DNA of 64,000 nucleotides from positions 496,001 through 560,000 of the forward strand of contig NZ_BAAAXV010000001.1 of assembly GCF_039535785.1 (NCBI RefSeq), given 5' to 3'. Below are positions 34,979 through 42,986 of this stretch, one piece after another; positions within the stretch are counted from its first letter, which is position 1; the number at the start of each line of letters is the position of its first letter. The position numbers were made by a program, and so were the translations under genes. The stretch comes from Nonomuraea helvata (GTDB lineage: Bacteria > Actinomycetota > Actinomycetes > Streptosporangiales > Streptosporangiaceae). The notes beneath the pieces were generated by a model, which made no database searches, was not told the DNA's origin, and worked only from the letters and a program-made list of their open reading frames with translations.

Positions 34979-35070
34979 CCGAAACTTTCGGCGCATCCGG
35001 TTCTGCTCTTTACCTGCATAACCTGCGGAAATCAGCTAAGAGCCGACCGTCAAGGGCGACGAATATTTCG
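34979..35070 (+). promoter_or_regulatory. Xylanase-type palindromes (GAAACTTTC core)
   Basis: CCGAAACTTTCGG (34979-34991) is a perfect 13-bp palindrome. CGAATATTTCG (35060-35070) is an imperfect second copy. The core CGAAACTTTCG is, as I recall, the inverted repeat described in Streptomyces xylanase promoters. An overlapping dyad GGATGTA/TACATCC (34956-34980) lies just upstream. The sites sit ahead of a decayed CAZyme and the GH62 gene. Confidence 0.6.
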
Positions 35071-35104
35071 GAGCAATATTGACTCCTTTCGGGGGGTTTT
35101 CCAG

Positions 35105-35400
35105 ACTTGGCCCTCCTGGAAAAGGAGGTCACGTTGGGCAGGCTGCACCTCCCTGCCGTCATCGCTGCCCGCCTCCGGATCGCTCCCGGAGCTGCCCGAT
35201 CCGTTCAAGGCATGGGACGGCACCACGCTGACCGTGACCGTGCAGGCCAACGGCCGCTCAGCCGCGTTCGACGCGACCCTGCGGCTGTCCGCCGGCGGCT
35301 CGGCGATCAACGGCTGGACGGTCACCTGGAGCTGGCCAGGATCTCAGAGCATCACCAGCGATAACAGCTTGCTGGGCCCGTCATGCCCCATTGCTCAGGG
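35105..35400 (+). pseudogene. Decayed secreted CAZyme with CBM2 fragment
   Basis: In one frame the sequence reads [20 protein letters not shown] then FKAWDGT, a start typical of a mature extracellular carbohydrate-active enzyme. It then passes to '[20 protein letters not shown]' and GSQSITS, the middle of a CBM2 (cellulose/xylan-binding) module. There is no signal peptide, no catalytic domain and no CBM2 end. The remnant runs without a stop into the frame of the following GH62 gene. I read it as a collapsed enzyme-CBM2 gene left after deletions. Confidence 0.6.
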
Positions 35401-35425
35401 CGTACCCGACGAAAAGGAGCGACCA

Positions 35426-36925
35426 ATGCGCCTACCCTGGCGATCTCGTGCGACCGCCTCCCGGCCGCCCGAAGCGTCCTCACCCGGTCGGCGGGCCCTC
35501 CGCCGGCGGCTCGCGATCACCGCGGTTCCCCTCATGCTGATCGCGGCGGCCGGGCTGCTGAACGCGCAGGGCGCGCAGGCCGCCCTCGCGTGCCGGGTCG
35601 ACTACGCCGTCGGCTCCCAGTGGAACAGCGGCTTCAGCGCCAACGTCACCATCAACAACCTGGGCGACGCGGTCAACGGCTGGCGGCTGTCCTGGTCCTT
35701 CGGCGCCGGCCAGCAGATCACCCAGCTCTGGAACGGCACCGTCTCCCAGTCGGGTTCGTCGGTGACGGTGAGCAATGTCAGCTACAACGCCGCCATCCCC
35801 TCCGGCGGCACCGTCTCCTTCGGCTTCAACGGCTCCTGGAGCGGCTCCAACCCGGCGCCCACCGCGTTCTCGCTGAACGGCGTGGCCTGCACCGGCAGCC
35901 CCGGCGAGCCCACCCCGACTCCCACGCCGACGCCGACCCCGACTCCGACTCCGACGGGTGGCACCGGGACGCTTCCTTCGAGCTTCCGGTGGAGCTCCAG
36001 CGGCCAGCTGATCGCCCCGAAGTCGGACGCCACCCATAACGTCGCGGGCATCAAGGACCCGTCGGTGGTCTACTACAACGGCAAGTGGCACGTGTTCGCC
36101 AGCACCGCCAACTCCTCGGGCTACAACCTGGTCTACACGAACTTCACCGACTGGTCACAGGCGGCCTCGGCCCCGCAGTACTACCTCGACCAGAGCGGCA
36201 TCGGGACCGGCTACCGGGCGGCGCCGGAGGTGTTCTACTTCGCTCCGCAGAACAAGTGGTACCTGGTCTACCAGACCGGCAACGCGTCGTACTCCACCAC
36301 CACCGACATCAGCAACCCCCGCTCCTGGAGCGCGCCGCAGCACTTCTACTCCGGCATGCCCGACATCATCCGGCAGAACATCGGCAACGGCTACTGGGTC
36401 GACATGTGGGTGATCTGCGACAACGTCAACTGCTACCTGTTCTCCTCCGACGACAACGGCCACCTGTACCGCTCGCAGACGACCGTGGCGAACTTCCCCA
36501 ACGGCTTCTCCCAGCCGGTCATCGCCATGCAGGACTCCAACAAGAACAACCTGTTCGAGGCGTCCAACGTCTACAAGGTCAAGGGCACGAACCAGTACCT
36601 CATGCTGGTGGAGGCGATCGGCGGCGACGGCAGGCGCTACTTCCGCTCCTGGACGTCGACCGGCATCGGCGGGTCGTGGACGCCGCTGGCGGCCACCGAG
36701 AGCAACCCGTTCGCCCGGGCCGGCAACGTCACCTTCGACGGCACCGCGTGGACCAAGGACATCAGCCACGGCGAGATGATCCGCGACGGCTATGACCAGA
36801 CCCTGACCATCAGCCCCTGCAACATGCGCTACCTCTACCAGGGCCTGAACCCCAGCGCCGGCGGCGACTACAACTCCCTGCCCTGGCGCCTGGGCCTGCT
36901 GACGCAGACGAACTCCACCTGCTGA
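35426..36925 (+). CDS. Secreted CBM2-GH62 alpha-L-arabinofuranosidase
   Basis: 499 aa from ATG 35426 with AAAAGGAGC upstream; the frame is open further upstream only because of the remnant before it. Long basic N-region and signal helix ([20 protein letters not shown], cut after AQA near residue 53). CBM2 occupies about 55-157 (first Cys C56, 'INGW'-type NGWRLSW, C155). A Pro-Thr linker (about 160-178) leads to the GH62 five-bladed propeller (184-499), with D211 as likely general base (GIKDPSVV) and E450 as acid (SHGE). It removes arabinose from arabinoxylan outside the cell. A hairpin follows the gene. Confidence 0.93.
   Translation: MRLPWRSRATASRPPEASSPGRRALRRRLAITAVPLMLIAAAGLLNAQGAQAALACRVDYAVGSQWNSGFSANVTINNLGDAVNGWRLSWSFGAGQQITQLWNGTVSQSGSSVTVSNVSYNAAIPSGGTVSFGFNGSWSGSNPAPTAFSLNGVACTGSPGEPTPTPTPTPTPTPTPTGGTGTLPSSFRWSSSGQLIAPKSDATHNVAGIKDPSVVYYNGKWHVFASTANSSGYNLVYTNFTDWSQAASAPQYYLDQSGIGTGYRAAPEVFYFAPQNKWYLVYQTGNASYSTTTDISNPRSWSAPQHFYSGMPDIIRQNIGNGYWVDMWVICDNVNCYLFSSDDNGHLYRSQTTVANFPNGFSQPVIAMQDSNKNNLFEASNVYKVKGTNQYLMLVEAIGGDGRRYFRSWTSTGIGGSWTPLAATESNPFARAGNVTFDGTAWTKDISHGEMIRDGYDQTLTISPCNMRYLYQGLNPSAGGDYNSLPWRLGLLTQTNSTC
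35909..35956 (+). repeat. Pro-Thr linker coding repeat
   Basis: Eight alternating Pro-Thr codon pairs (CCN ACN) between the CBM2 and GH62 modules form a 6-bp-period repeat. It is a flexible, probably glycosylated, interdomain linker. Confidence 0.85.
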
Positions 36926-36938
36926 CTCCTTCACGGCC

Positions 36939-36967
36939 ACGGCGGGCGCATCGCATGCGCCCGCCGT
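36939..36967 (+). terminator. Bidirectional hairpin between GH62 and marR
   Basis: ACGGCGGGCGCAT and ATGCGCCCGCCGT make a perfect 13-bp stem with a 3-nt loop. It lies between two convergent genes (stops at 36925 and 36977) and can serve both. Confidence 0.85.
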
Positions 36968-36976
36968 ATGCCCGGC

Positions 36977-37423
36977 TCAGTGCAGGCAACCGGCGGCATG
37001 ACATCCGGCCGCCGAATCGACCAGCGTGTTGATCATGGGAGCCATCCGCTGGAGCTCCTCCAGATGGGCGGCGCCGAGCAGGGCCAGCTTCGCGTGGCCC
37101 GCCTCGGTCAGGGTCAGGCGTACTTCCCGCCGGTCCCTGACCCCTCCGCGGTTGCGGCTGATCAGCCCGAGCCGTTCCACGCGATCGACCAGCTGTACGG
37201 CGCTGTGATGCCGGGTGCACAGGTAGTCGGCGACCTCTCCGATAGTGGGCCCGCGCGGGTCGGCATGTCCGCGGATGGCCAGCAGGAGCTGGTGCTGAGT
37301 CGAGGTGAGGCCCACTTCGGCCGCCCGCTCTTCGCTCCACCGCAGGAAGCGGCGCAGCCCGACCCGGAACGAGAGGAGGTTCGCGTAGTCGCGCGCGGTC
37401 AGCCGTTCGGATCGTCGCCCCAT
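36977..37423 (-). CDS. MarR family transcriptional regulator
   Basis: 148 aa. Winged helix: 'LTSTQHQLLLAIRGHADPRG', 'TIGEVADYLCTRHHSAVQLV', then the wing with 'RNRGGVRDRREVRLTLTEAG' (DxR motif). Four Cys/His residues near the very end (GCHAAGCLH) are unusual and might bind metal or sense oxidation. It is divergent from the SPW-repeat gene, with a perfect palindrome at its promoter. Confidence 0.9.
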   Translation of the reverse strand: MGRRSERLTARDYANLLSFRVGLRRFLRWSEERAAEVGLTSTQHQLLLAIRGHADPRGPTIGEVADYLCTRHHSAVQLVDRVERLGLISRNRGGVRDRREVRLTLTEAGHAKLALLGAAHLEELQRMAPMINTLVDSAAGCHAAGCLH

Positions 37424-37439
37424 ACCAAAAACCTCTTAA

Positions 37440-37454
37440 TGTGATAATATCACA
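37440..37454 (-). promoter_or_regulatory. MarR operator candidate
   Basis: TGTGATA-A-TATCACA is a perfect 15-bp palindrome, 17 bp before the marR start. It is in the AT-rich part of the gap and overlaps where a -10 box would sit. It is likely the regulator's own site. Confidence 0.65.
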
Positions 37455-37577
37455 GTAAGTGGTATATATCGGGCGGCCGGACGAGAGAGTACGGTTCTGG
37501 GGCCGCCACCATCCACGGCCGCCGATGTCACAACCTCAGGGACGCATGCCCGCGCATGCGCGAAGGTGGTGGAAGAC

Positions 37578-38027
37578 ATGGCTGGCGAGACAATGGGGAT
37601 GCACCCCGACATCATGGAGCTGCGGGCCAAATACGAGCTCGCCGCGGAGGCCCCGACGCTCAGGGCGGTCACCGGTCTGACGTTCCTGGCCGGGCTCTAT
37701 CTCGCGATCTCTCCGTGGGTCGTCGGGTTCAACGGCTTCACGACACTGGCCGCGAACAATCTGATCGTCGGAATCGCGGTCGCGATGCTGGCACTCGGGC
37801 TCGCCTCGGCATCGGAGCGGACTCACGGCATCGCCTGGATCACGCCTCTGATCGGCGTGTGGACGATCATCTCTCCCTGGGTCGTCAGCGGCAACGTGGC
37901 CACCACGGGGACGATCTGGAGCAACGTGGTGACCGGCGTGATCACCTTGCTCCTCGGGCTCGGCGCGATGTTCGGGATGAACCGATCCCCGGTTCGCCCG
38001 GTCCGCTCGGCGAACCGGCCACGCTGA
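37578..38027 (+). CDS. SPW-repeat integral membrane protein
   Basis: 149 aa from ATG 37578, with GGAAG 5 bp upstream (GTG 37566 also in frame). It has four hydrophobic helices in two halves, each containing the diagnostic Ser-Pro-Trp: ISPWVVGF (about residue 45) and ISPWVVSG (about 95). The family is widespread in actinobacteria and its function is not known. It may be controlled by the divergent MarR protein. Confidence 0.85.
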   Translation: MAGETMGMHPDIMELRAKYELAAEAPTLRAVTGLTFLAGLYLAISPWVVGFNGFTTLAANNLIVGIAVAMLALGLASASERTHGIAWITPLIGVWTIISPWVVSGNVATTGTIWSNVVTGVITLLLGLGAMFGMNRSPVRPVRSANRPR

Positions 38028-38313
38028 CTCCCGGAGCGGCGCCCGCCATGGCTCCGGAGGGGCGCCCTCCACGGGCGGAAGCCGTTCCCGGCAGTGTCGG
38101 CTTCCGCCCGCCCGGGCCTGCCCACCGCCCCCGCGCGGCTGGGAGCCATCGCGCTGACCTGGCTGTACTGACCATGGACGCTGGTGACGGGAGAACGGGA
38201 TCCGTGACTCGCTGTCGAGGATCTTGAAGGGAGCCGCTCCTGGAAACCGGCTTCGCCCGCGCGCCGCCGCCGACGGCCCGCTGCCCCTGTGCGACCTGCG
38301 GTGAGCCGTACGG
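38028..38313. other. Intergenic region with terminator
   Basis: No convincing gene. It contains the hairpin at 38072-38110 and otherwise featureless GC-rich DNA up to the stop of the adenylate kinase gene. Confidence 0.6.
38072..38110 (+). terminator. Hairpin after the SPW gene
   Basis: CGGGCGGAAGCCG and CGGCTTCCGCCCG are perfect 13-bp arms around a 13-nt loop, 45 bp after the SPW stop. It may also terminate the converging adenylate kinase transcript. Confidence 0.7.
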
Positions 38314-38967
38314 CTACCGCTCCGAGTCGGCGGGCGGGAGGGCGAGCCTGTCCCGGATGGAGGTTTGGACCTCCTCCACGGACCGGCTGGCGTCGATGGT
38401 GAAGACGTACTCCTTGCGGCGGAGCAGGTCGAGGATGGGGTCGGTCTTGTCGTGGTAGGTGCGCAGGCGCTCGGCCAGGGCCTCCTCGGTGTCGTCGGCC
38501 CGCCGTACGAGCTGGTGGCCGCAGACCTCGCAGATGCCCTCCTCGGCGGGGCGGTCGTAGATGAGGTTGTAGTCCATGCCGCAGTTGGGGCACAGCCGCC
38601 TGGCCAGCACGCGGCGCCGGACCTCGTCGTCCGGCAGGTCCAGGTGGATGACGCCGTCGATGTCGTAGGACTCCAGGAAGAACTCGGCCTGGCGGCGGTT
38701 GCGGGGGAAACCGTCGATGATGAAGCCGTAATTCCAGTCGTGCTGGTCCAACCGGTCGCGTACGACCTTCTCCACGAGGTCGTCGCCGATCAGCTCGCCC
38801 GCCGCCATGGTGCGCCGGACCAGGGCGCCCAGCTTCGTGTGCTGCTGCACGTGCCAGCGGAAGATGTCGCCCACGTTGATGTGGACGAGCTCGTATGCAC
38901 GGGCCAGCAAGGCGCTCTGAGTGCCTTTGCCGCTGCCCTGGACGCCGATGATGAGGTATTTCCGCAT
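38314..38967 (-). CDS. Adenylate kinase-like nucleoside monophosphate kinase
   Basis: 217 aa from ATG 38967. P-loop GVQGSGKGTQ, NMP-binding 'HINVGDIFRWH' and IDGFPRN, and a zinc-type LID with four Cys (CPNCGMDYNLIYDRP ... CEVCG). The essential adk of actinomycetes lies in the ribosomal-protein cluster by secY. This copy stands alone among regulators and lacks the canonical GxPGxGKGT (here GVQGSGKGT), so it is probably a paralogue with a specialised role. The reaction ATP + AMP to 2 ADP is likely but not certain. Confidence 0.85.
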   Translation of the reverse strand: MRKYLIIGVQGSGKGTQSALLARAYELVHINVGDIFRWHVQQHTKLGALVRRTMAAGELIGDDLVEKVVRDRLDQHDWNYGFIIDGFPRNRRQAEFFLESYDIDGVIHLDLPDDEVRRRVLARRLCPNCGMDYNLIYDRPAEEGICEVCGHQLVRRADDTEEALAERLRTYHDKTDPILDLLRRKEYVFTIDASRSVEEVQTSIRDRLALPPADSER

Positions 38968-39301
38968 GATCAGATGAAATCATCACCGGAGCGCTAGGCG
39001 AGGTCGACGACTTCCTGCATGCGGAGCCGGCGGTTGAACTCGCCGGTGACAGCAGGGGTTGGGATATCGAAGGATGATCGTTACCATCGACAGAAGCGGA
39101 GCGGCCCGTACGCTGGACGACTATGCCCGGCGGCGTGCGGTGTCCTACCCGGGCCGGGCCATGAACCGAGAGGCGTTCGGTCATCACCTTCATCGAGGGC
39201 CGCGGCTCGGCCGGGTCGACATCCAGCCGAGGCCGTGCTGTCAGAACTCTCCAGCCCTCAAGTATGAGGATCCGCACTGACGCGCAATTGAATGGAAGAC
39301 T
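38968..39301. other. Intergenic region, possible small remnants
   Basis: No gene can be supported. On the minus strand a short frame ending at TAG (38995-38993) reads ...VTGEFNRRLRMQEVVDLA, protein-like but with no start and unrecognised, perhaps the 3' end of a lost gene. A plus-strand frame at 39074-39280 has no family resemblance. Confidence 0.4.
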
Positions 39302-39685
39302 GTGGACCGCGACGCTCTTGAGCTCATCCGCTATTTCATCAAGAACCAATATTTCTACACGCTTGACAACAATTTATCGGACGCCGGGAGACTGTTCAGG
39401 GAGAGCACGGTCATAACCTTCAACGGTGAGACGCTCGTAGGAAAAGACGCTCTTCCAGATTACCTGACCAGCCTCGCTGACGAATTCAACTGGAGCTATT
39501 CTGCCCACACTGTGCACGTCGACGCGCATCCCCTGGCAGACGGCACCATACTCGCTTTGGTGAAAGGACACTGCATGGTGAGTGGCCAGAACCAGCGTTT
39601 CGCTCAGACGTTCATCCTGGTAAAGGATGGCGACTCATACTACGTGGCCCATGGCATCTATCAAGATATTTCCAATGATGAGTAA
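39302..39685 (+). CDS. NTF2-like protein resembling eukaryotic nuclear transport factor 2
   Basis: 127 aa from GTG 39302 with GGAAG upstream. The whole length follows the NTF2 fold as seen in eukaryotic NTF2/NXT proteins, rather than the usual bacterial SnoaL pattern: a first helix 'FIKNQYFYTLDNN', 'LFRESTVITFNGETLVGKDA', 'HTVHVDAHPLADGTILALVK', 'RFAQTFILVKDGDSYYVAHG'. The length equals eukaryotic NTF2. Codon use and GC are clearly lower than all neighbours (many AT-ending codons), suggesting transfer. It has no visible operon partner. Function here is unknown; a small-molecule or protein-binding cup is the safe statement. Confidence 0.7.
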   Translation: MDRDALELIRYFIKNQYFYTLDNNLSDAGRLFRESTVITFNGETLVGKDALPDYLTSLADEFNWSYSAHTVHVDAHPLADGTILALVKGHCMVSGQNQRFAQTFILVKDGDSYYVAHGIYQDISNDE

Positions 39686-39936
39686 CAGGGAAGCCTGCGG
39701 GCCGGTCGGGAAAGAGTGCACCTTCCCGGATCATCGATGACACGTTCGGCATAAGGCGGATCTTGCGACGTCCGCCGGCTCTTCGCTGCGAAGATCGGCT
39801 TCAATTCCATCACAACGTGCGACAGACCTTACCGTGCACGCCGCCGTGGTCCTCTATACCTTCTATACCTTCGTCGCTTGCGACAGAAGGGCGGCCCCGG
39901 CCAGGGCTGTGCGCCGGGGTCCGCGCTCAGTTCGGG

Positions 39937-40767
39937 TCAGCGCAGCGCCAGGGCGAGCTCGCTGTCCGGTCCGGTTCCCCTGCTTTCGGGATTGGGGATG
40001 AGGCGGAGTCGGATACCTCCGGACGGCTGACGCTGTCGCTGCGAGGCCCATGCGGCCAGCGCCTCGATGGCGAGCTCGGCCTGGGTTCCGCCGACCCACT
40101 GCGCGGGTGTCTCCGGGTGGACGCATGCCTCCTGGTGCGCGGGCTCCGTACGCAGGGTGAGGTCGGGAAACCTGGCTGCGATCGCGTCGGCCTGGTCGTC
40201 GGGGACGGGCCAGCACCACTCGACCGGGCCGTCGCTGTCGCCGCTCACCTCGCCGTGGTAGATCATGAACGGCGCTCCGGCGACTCCCTCGATCCGTGGG
40301 ACGCCACCGCGCCGCAGGCGGTGGATGAACAGTTCCCGGCCCATGGGCACCAGTTCGTCCTGGTGCACCCGGCGGACGACGCTGAGCAGGCTGCGTGCGG
40401 GCAGGTCGCGGACGGTGACCTCGTACATGGCGGACTTCTCTCCGTGAAGGCGGTCAACGAGGTGGCCGACCAGTTCGCGCCGGGCGGCGTGCTCGGCCTC
40501 GGTTCCGGCCCAGTAGGTGCGGATCTCCTCGGCGGCCGACGCCGCGTCCATGGCCAGGATGTCCCGGATCCGGGCCAAGGGGACGCGGATCCGGCGTAGC
40601 GCGGCCACCATGCGGGCCTGATCGAGTTGCGTCGCCGCGTACCAGCGGTATCCGGTGTCCGGGTCGACGCGGGCCGGCACCAGCAGCCCGAGTTCGTCGT
40701 ACAGACGCAGCGCCTTGGGCGACAGACGAGACATACGCGCGAACTCACCGATGCTGACCAAGCCCAT
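39937..40767 (-). CDS. MerR family regulator with GyrI-like effector domain
   Basis: 276 aa from ATG 40767, with GGGAG upstream. N-terminal MerR helix-turn-helix and wing: 'SIGEFARMSRLSPKALRLYD', then 'DTGYRWYAATQLDQARMVAA', a short dimer helix, and a C-terminal domain (about 120-276) with the GyrI-like/BmrR-type ligand-binding pattern ('YEVTVRDLPARSLLSVVRRV', 'EACVHPETPAQW'). Such regulators activate multidrug responses. No obvious target gene is adjacent. Confidence 0.88.
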   Translation of the reverse strand: MGLVSIGEFARMSRLSPKALRLYDELGLLVPARVDPDTGYRWYAATQLDQARMVAALRRIRVPLARIRDILAMDAASAAEEIRTYWAGTEAEHAARRELVGHLVDRLHGEKSAMYEVTVRDLPARSLLSVVRRVHQDELVPMGRELFIHRLRRGGVPRIEGVAGAPFMIYHGEVSGDSDGPVEWCWPVPDDQADAIAARFPDLTLRTEPAHQEACVHPETPAQWVGGTQAELAIEALAAWASQRQRQPSGGIRLRLIPNPESRGTGPDSELALALR

Positions 40768-41086
40768 GGACGGCTCCCTCGTTCCGGGCGATCGCCCGGT
40801 CACGACCACTGTGCGGCTTCCCCGAAGGTGAAGGTCAAGCGCGCACGACCGCGGACGGGTGTCGCGCATATCCCAGGACCGCCTGACCTGCGCACACTCA
40901 CCATGCTGCCGTACGGAAACAGGATGCAATGTGCGGCATCGGAGGTCCGGCGCACAACCTCGGACAGCTCTTCGTGACCGTCCTGCAATCTCACAGTAAC
41001 GGCTCGATAACGTCCCATCTACTCGTGTTGCTATGCGGAATCCGCAGCCGAATACTGCTGCAACACGAGTAGATGGGACTTGCGCA
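40768..41086. other. Intergenic region between merR and lacI
   Basis: Apart from the large dyad at 41012-41079, nothing is recognised. A 72-codon frame on the minus strand (40800-41018) starts inside the dyad's left arm and matches no family I know; I do not call it a gene. Confidence 0.5.
41012..41079 (+). promoter_or_regulatory. 20-bp perfect inverted repeat before the ribose lacI gene
   Basis: GTCCCATCTACTCGTGTTGC (41012-41031) and its exact reverse complement at 41060-41079 surround 28 bp that contain a further palindrome, GCGGAATCCGC (41035-41045). The right arm ends 7 bp before the lacI start. The symmetry and length exceed a usual LacI half-site, so this could be a paired operator or an RNA hairpin controlling translation. 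Confidence 0.7.
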
Positions 41087-42112
41087 GTGGTCACACGCCG
41101 CGATGTGGCGCGGCTGGCCGGCACTTCGGATGCCGTCGTCAGCTACGTGCTCAACAACGGGCCGAGGAACGTCGCCCCGCACACCCGCGAGCGGGTGCTG
41201 CGCGCGATCGAGGAGCTCGGCTATCGGCCGAACGCCGTGGCCCGCTCGCTGCGCACCAACCGCACGCACACGATCGGGCTCGTCGTCCCCGACAACGCCA
41301 ACCCCTTCTTCGCCGAGCTGGCCCGAGAGATCGAGGACGTCGCCTTCGAGCACGGCCTGACGCTGCTGCTCGGCAACGCGATGGACGACGAGGACCGCGA
41401 GGCCACCTACGTGCGGACCCTGATCGACCGCCAGGTGGACGGGCTGATCCTGATCCCCGCCCACGGCCCGCGCGCCTGGCGGTCCCAGCTGGCCGCCTCC
41501 GGGGTGCCGTGCATCGTGCTCGACCGCAAGCTCGACGACATCCCCGCCAGCCACCTGCTCGTCGACAACGAGGGCGGCGCGCACGAGGCGACCGGCCACC
41601 TGCTCGCGCACGGGCATCGGCGCATCGGCTGTGTGGCGGGGCCGAAGGACATCCACCCGACCGTCGACCGTGTCGCCGGCTGGTCGCGGGCGCTGACCGA
41701 GGCCGGTCTCGACCCGGCCGCGATGCCGCTGGTCCACGGCCCGTTCGGGCGGCGGCAGGGTTACCTCAGCGGCCGGCAGATTCTCTCGCGGGAGGCCCGG
41801 CCCACCGCGCTCTTCGTGACCAGCGACGAGCAGGCGATCGGCGTCATGCGCGCCGCGGCCGAGCTGGGGCTGAGCGTGCCCGGCGACGTCGCGCTGTGCT
41901 CGTTCGACGGCATCGCCGCCTCCTCCTACACCGTGCCCGCGCTCACCACCATGCGCCAGCCGATCGAGGAGCTGGGCAGGGGGGCCGTGGAGCTGCTGGC
42001 GGCGCAGATCGGTGAATCGTCGGGAGGCGAGCGCGTGGTCCTGCCCGCCACGCTGATCAGGCGGGGTTCCTGCGGCTGCCCTGACCCGGTGGGCGGGCTC
42101 GACGATGCGTGA
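41087..42112 (+). CDS. LacI family repressor of the ribose operon
   Basis: 341 aa from GTG 41087; an ATG at 41033 is in frame but lies in the loop of the dyad and would add 18 residues unlike the family. HTH: 'TRRDVARLAGTSDAVVSYVL' with the hinge 'YRPNAVARSLRTNRT'. A periplasmic-binding-protein-like sensor follows (ribose/RbsR type). It overlaps rbsK by 8 bp and heads the operon, so it is very probably its autoregulated repressor. Confidence 0.9.
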   Translation: MVTRRDVARLAGTSDAVVSYVLNNGPRNVAPHTRERVLRAIEELGYRPNAVARSLRTNRTHTIGLVVPDNANPFFAELAREIEDVAFEHGLTLLLGNAMDDEDREATYVRTLIDRQVDGLILIPAHGPRAWRSQLAASGVPCIVLDRKLDDIPASHLLVDNEGGAHEATGHLLAHGHRRIGCVAGPKDIHPTVDRVAGWSRALTEAGLDPAAMPLVHGPFGRRQGYLSGRQILSREARPTALFVTSDEQAIGVMRAAAELGLSVPGDVALCSFDGIAASSYTVPALTTMRQPIEELGRGAVELLAAQIGESSGGERVVLPATLIRRGSCGCPDPVGGLDDA

Positions 42113-42986
42113 GCTGGAGCTGTTCGTCGTCGGCAGCCTCAACATGGATCTCACGGTCCAGGTGACGCGCCTGCCCGGCAGGGGCGAGACGGTCGCGGGC
42201 GCCGCCGTGGTGCGGGCCGCCGGAGGCAAGGGCGCCAACCAGGCGGTGGCCGCCGCCCGGCTGGGCGCGCGGGTCCGCCTGGTGGGCCAGGTCGGCGACG
42301 ACGCGCTGGGCCGCGAGCTGCTCGCCGCCGTGGCGCGCGAGGGCGTGGACGTCTCAGGCGTACGTCAGGCACCCGCCGACACCGGGGTGGCGATGATCGT
42401 GGTCGAGGACGGCGGCGAGAACATGATCACCATCGCCAGGGGCGCCAACGGGCTGGTGCGTCCCACCGACCTCGACCTCACCGGTGCCGACGCGCTCCTG
42501 CTGCAGCTGGAGATCCCGGTGGACGCCTGTCTCTCCGCCGCCCGGCAGGCCAGGGCGCACGGCGTGCCGGTGATCCTCAACGCCGCCCCGTACGCGCACG
42601 GTCTTGACGAGCTGCTCCCCCTGGTCGACCTGCTGATCGTCAATGAGGGCGAGGCCGCCGCCCTGTGCGGCGGCACCGACACCGCCGCGCTGATCGCGCT
42701 CGGACCGCGTGCCGCGGTGGTGACGCTGGGCGAGCGCGGGGCGCGCGGCCAGGACGCCGCCGGCGCCTGCCAGGTGCCCTCGTTCCCGGTGCCCGCGGTG
42801 GACGCGGTCGGCGCCGGGGACACCTTCTGCGCGCAGCTCGCACTCTCCTACGCGGCCGGCCTGCCCCTCGTCCAGGCCGTACGGCGGGCCTGCGCGGCCG
42901 GTGCGCTGGCCACCACCGGCCACGGAGCCCAGACCGCCATGCCCACCGGCGACCAAGTGGAAAGGCTCTTCGCCCGTGCGTCATGA
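42105..42986 (+). CDS. rbsK: Ribokinase
   Basis: 293 aa, start ATG 42105 inside the lacI end. PfkB family: GSLNMDLTVQ and AAGGKGANQAVAAARLG at the N-terminus, the catalytic base Asp and anion hole in DAVGAGDTFCAQLALSY near the C-terminus. It phosphorylates D-ribose at O5 using ATP in the cytoplasm. The adjoining rbsD and rbsBAC genes make the ribose assignment strong. Confidence 0.93.
   Translation: MRELELFVVGSLNMDLTVQVTRLPGRGETVAGAAVVRAAGGKGANQAVAAARLGARVRLVGQVGDDALGRELLAAVAREGVDVSGVRQAPADTGVAMIVVEDGGENMITIARGANGLVRPTDLDLTGADALLLQLEIPVDACLSAARQARAHGVPVILNAAPYAHGLDELLPLVDLLIVNEGEAAALCGGTDTAALIALGPRAAVVTLGERGARGQDAAGACQVPSFPVPAVDAVGAGDTFCAQLALSYAAGLPLVQAVRRACAAGALATTGHGAQTAMPTGDQVERLFARAS

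Noticed and set aside
33331-35019. 562-codon minus-strand frame over the end of the subtilase
   Set aside because: Shadow of the peptidase gene, without any recognisable domain.
35909-35956. Short period repeat as a possible CRISPR or microsatellite
   Set aside because: It codes for a Pro-Thr linker in frame between two modules; no spacers.
39074-39280. Small plus-strand frame before the NTF2-like gene
   Set aside because: No recognisable family, and no convincing ribosome binding site.
40800-41018. 72-codon minus-strand frame between merR and lacI
   Set aside because: Starts inside the inverted repeat, no family resemblance, no ribosome binding site.
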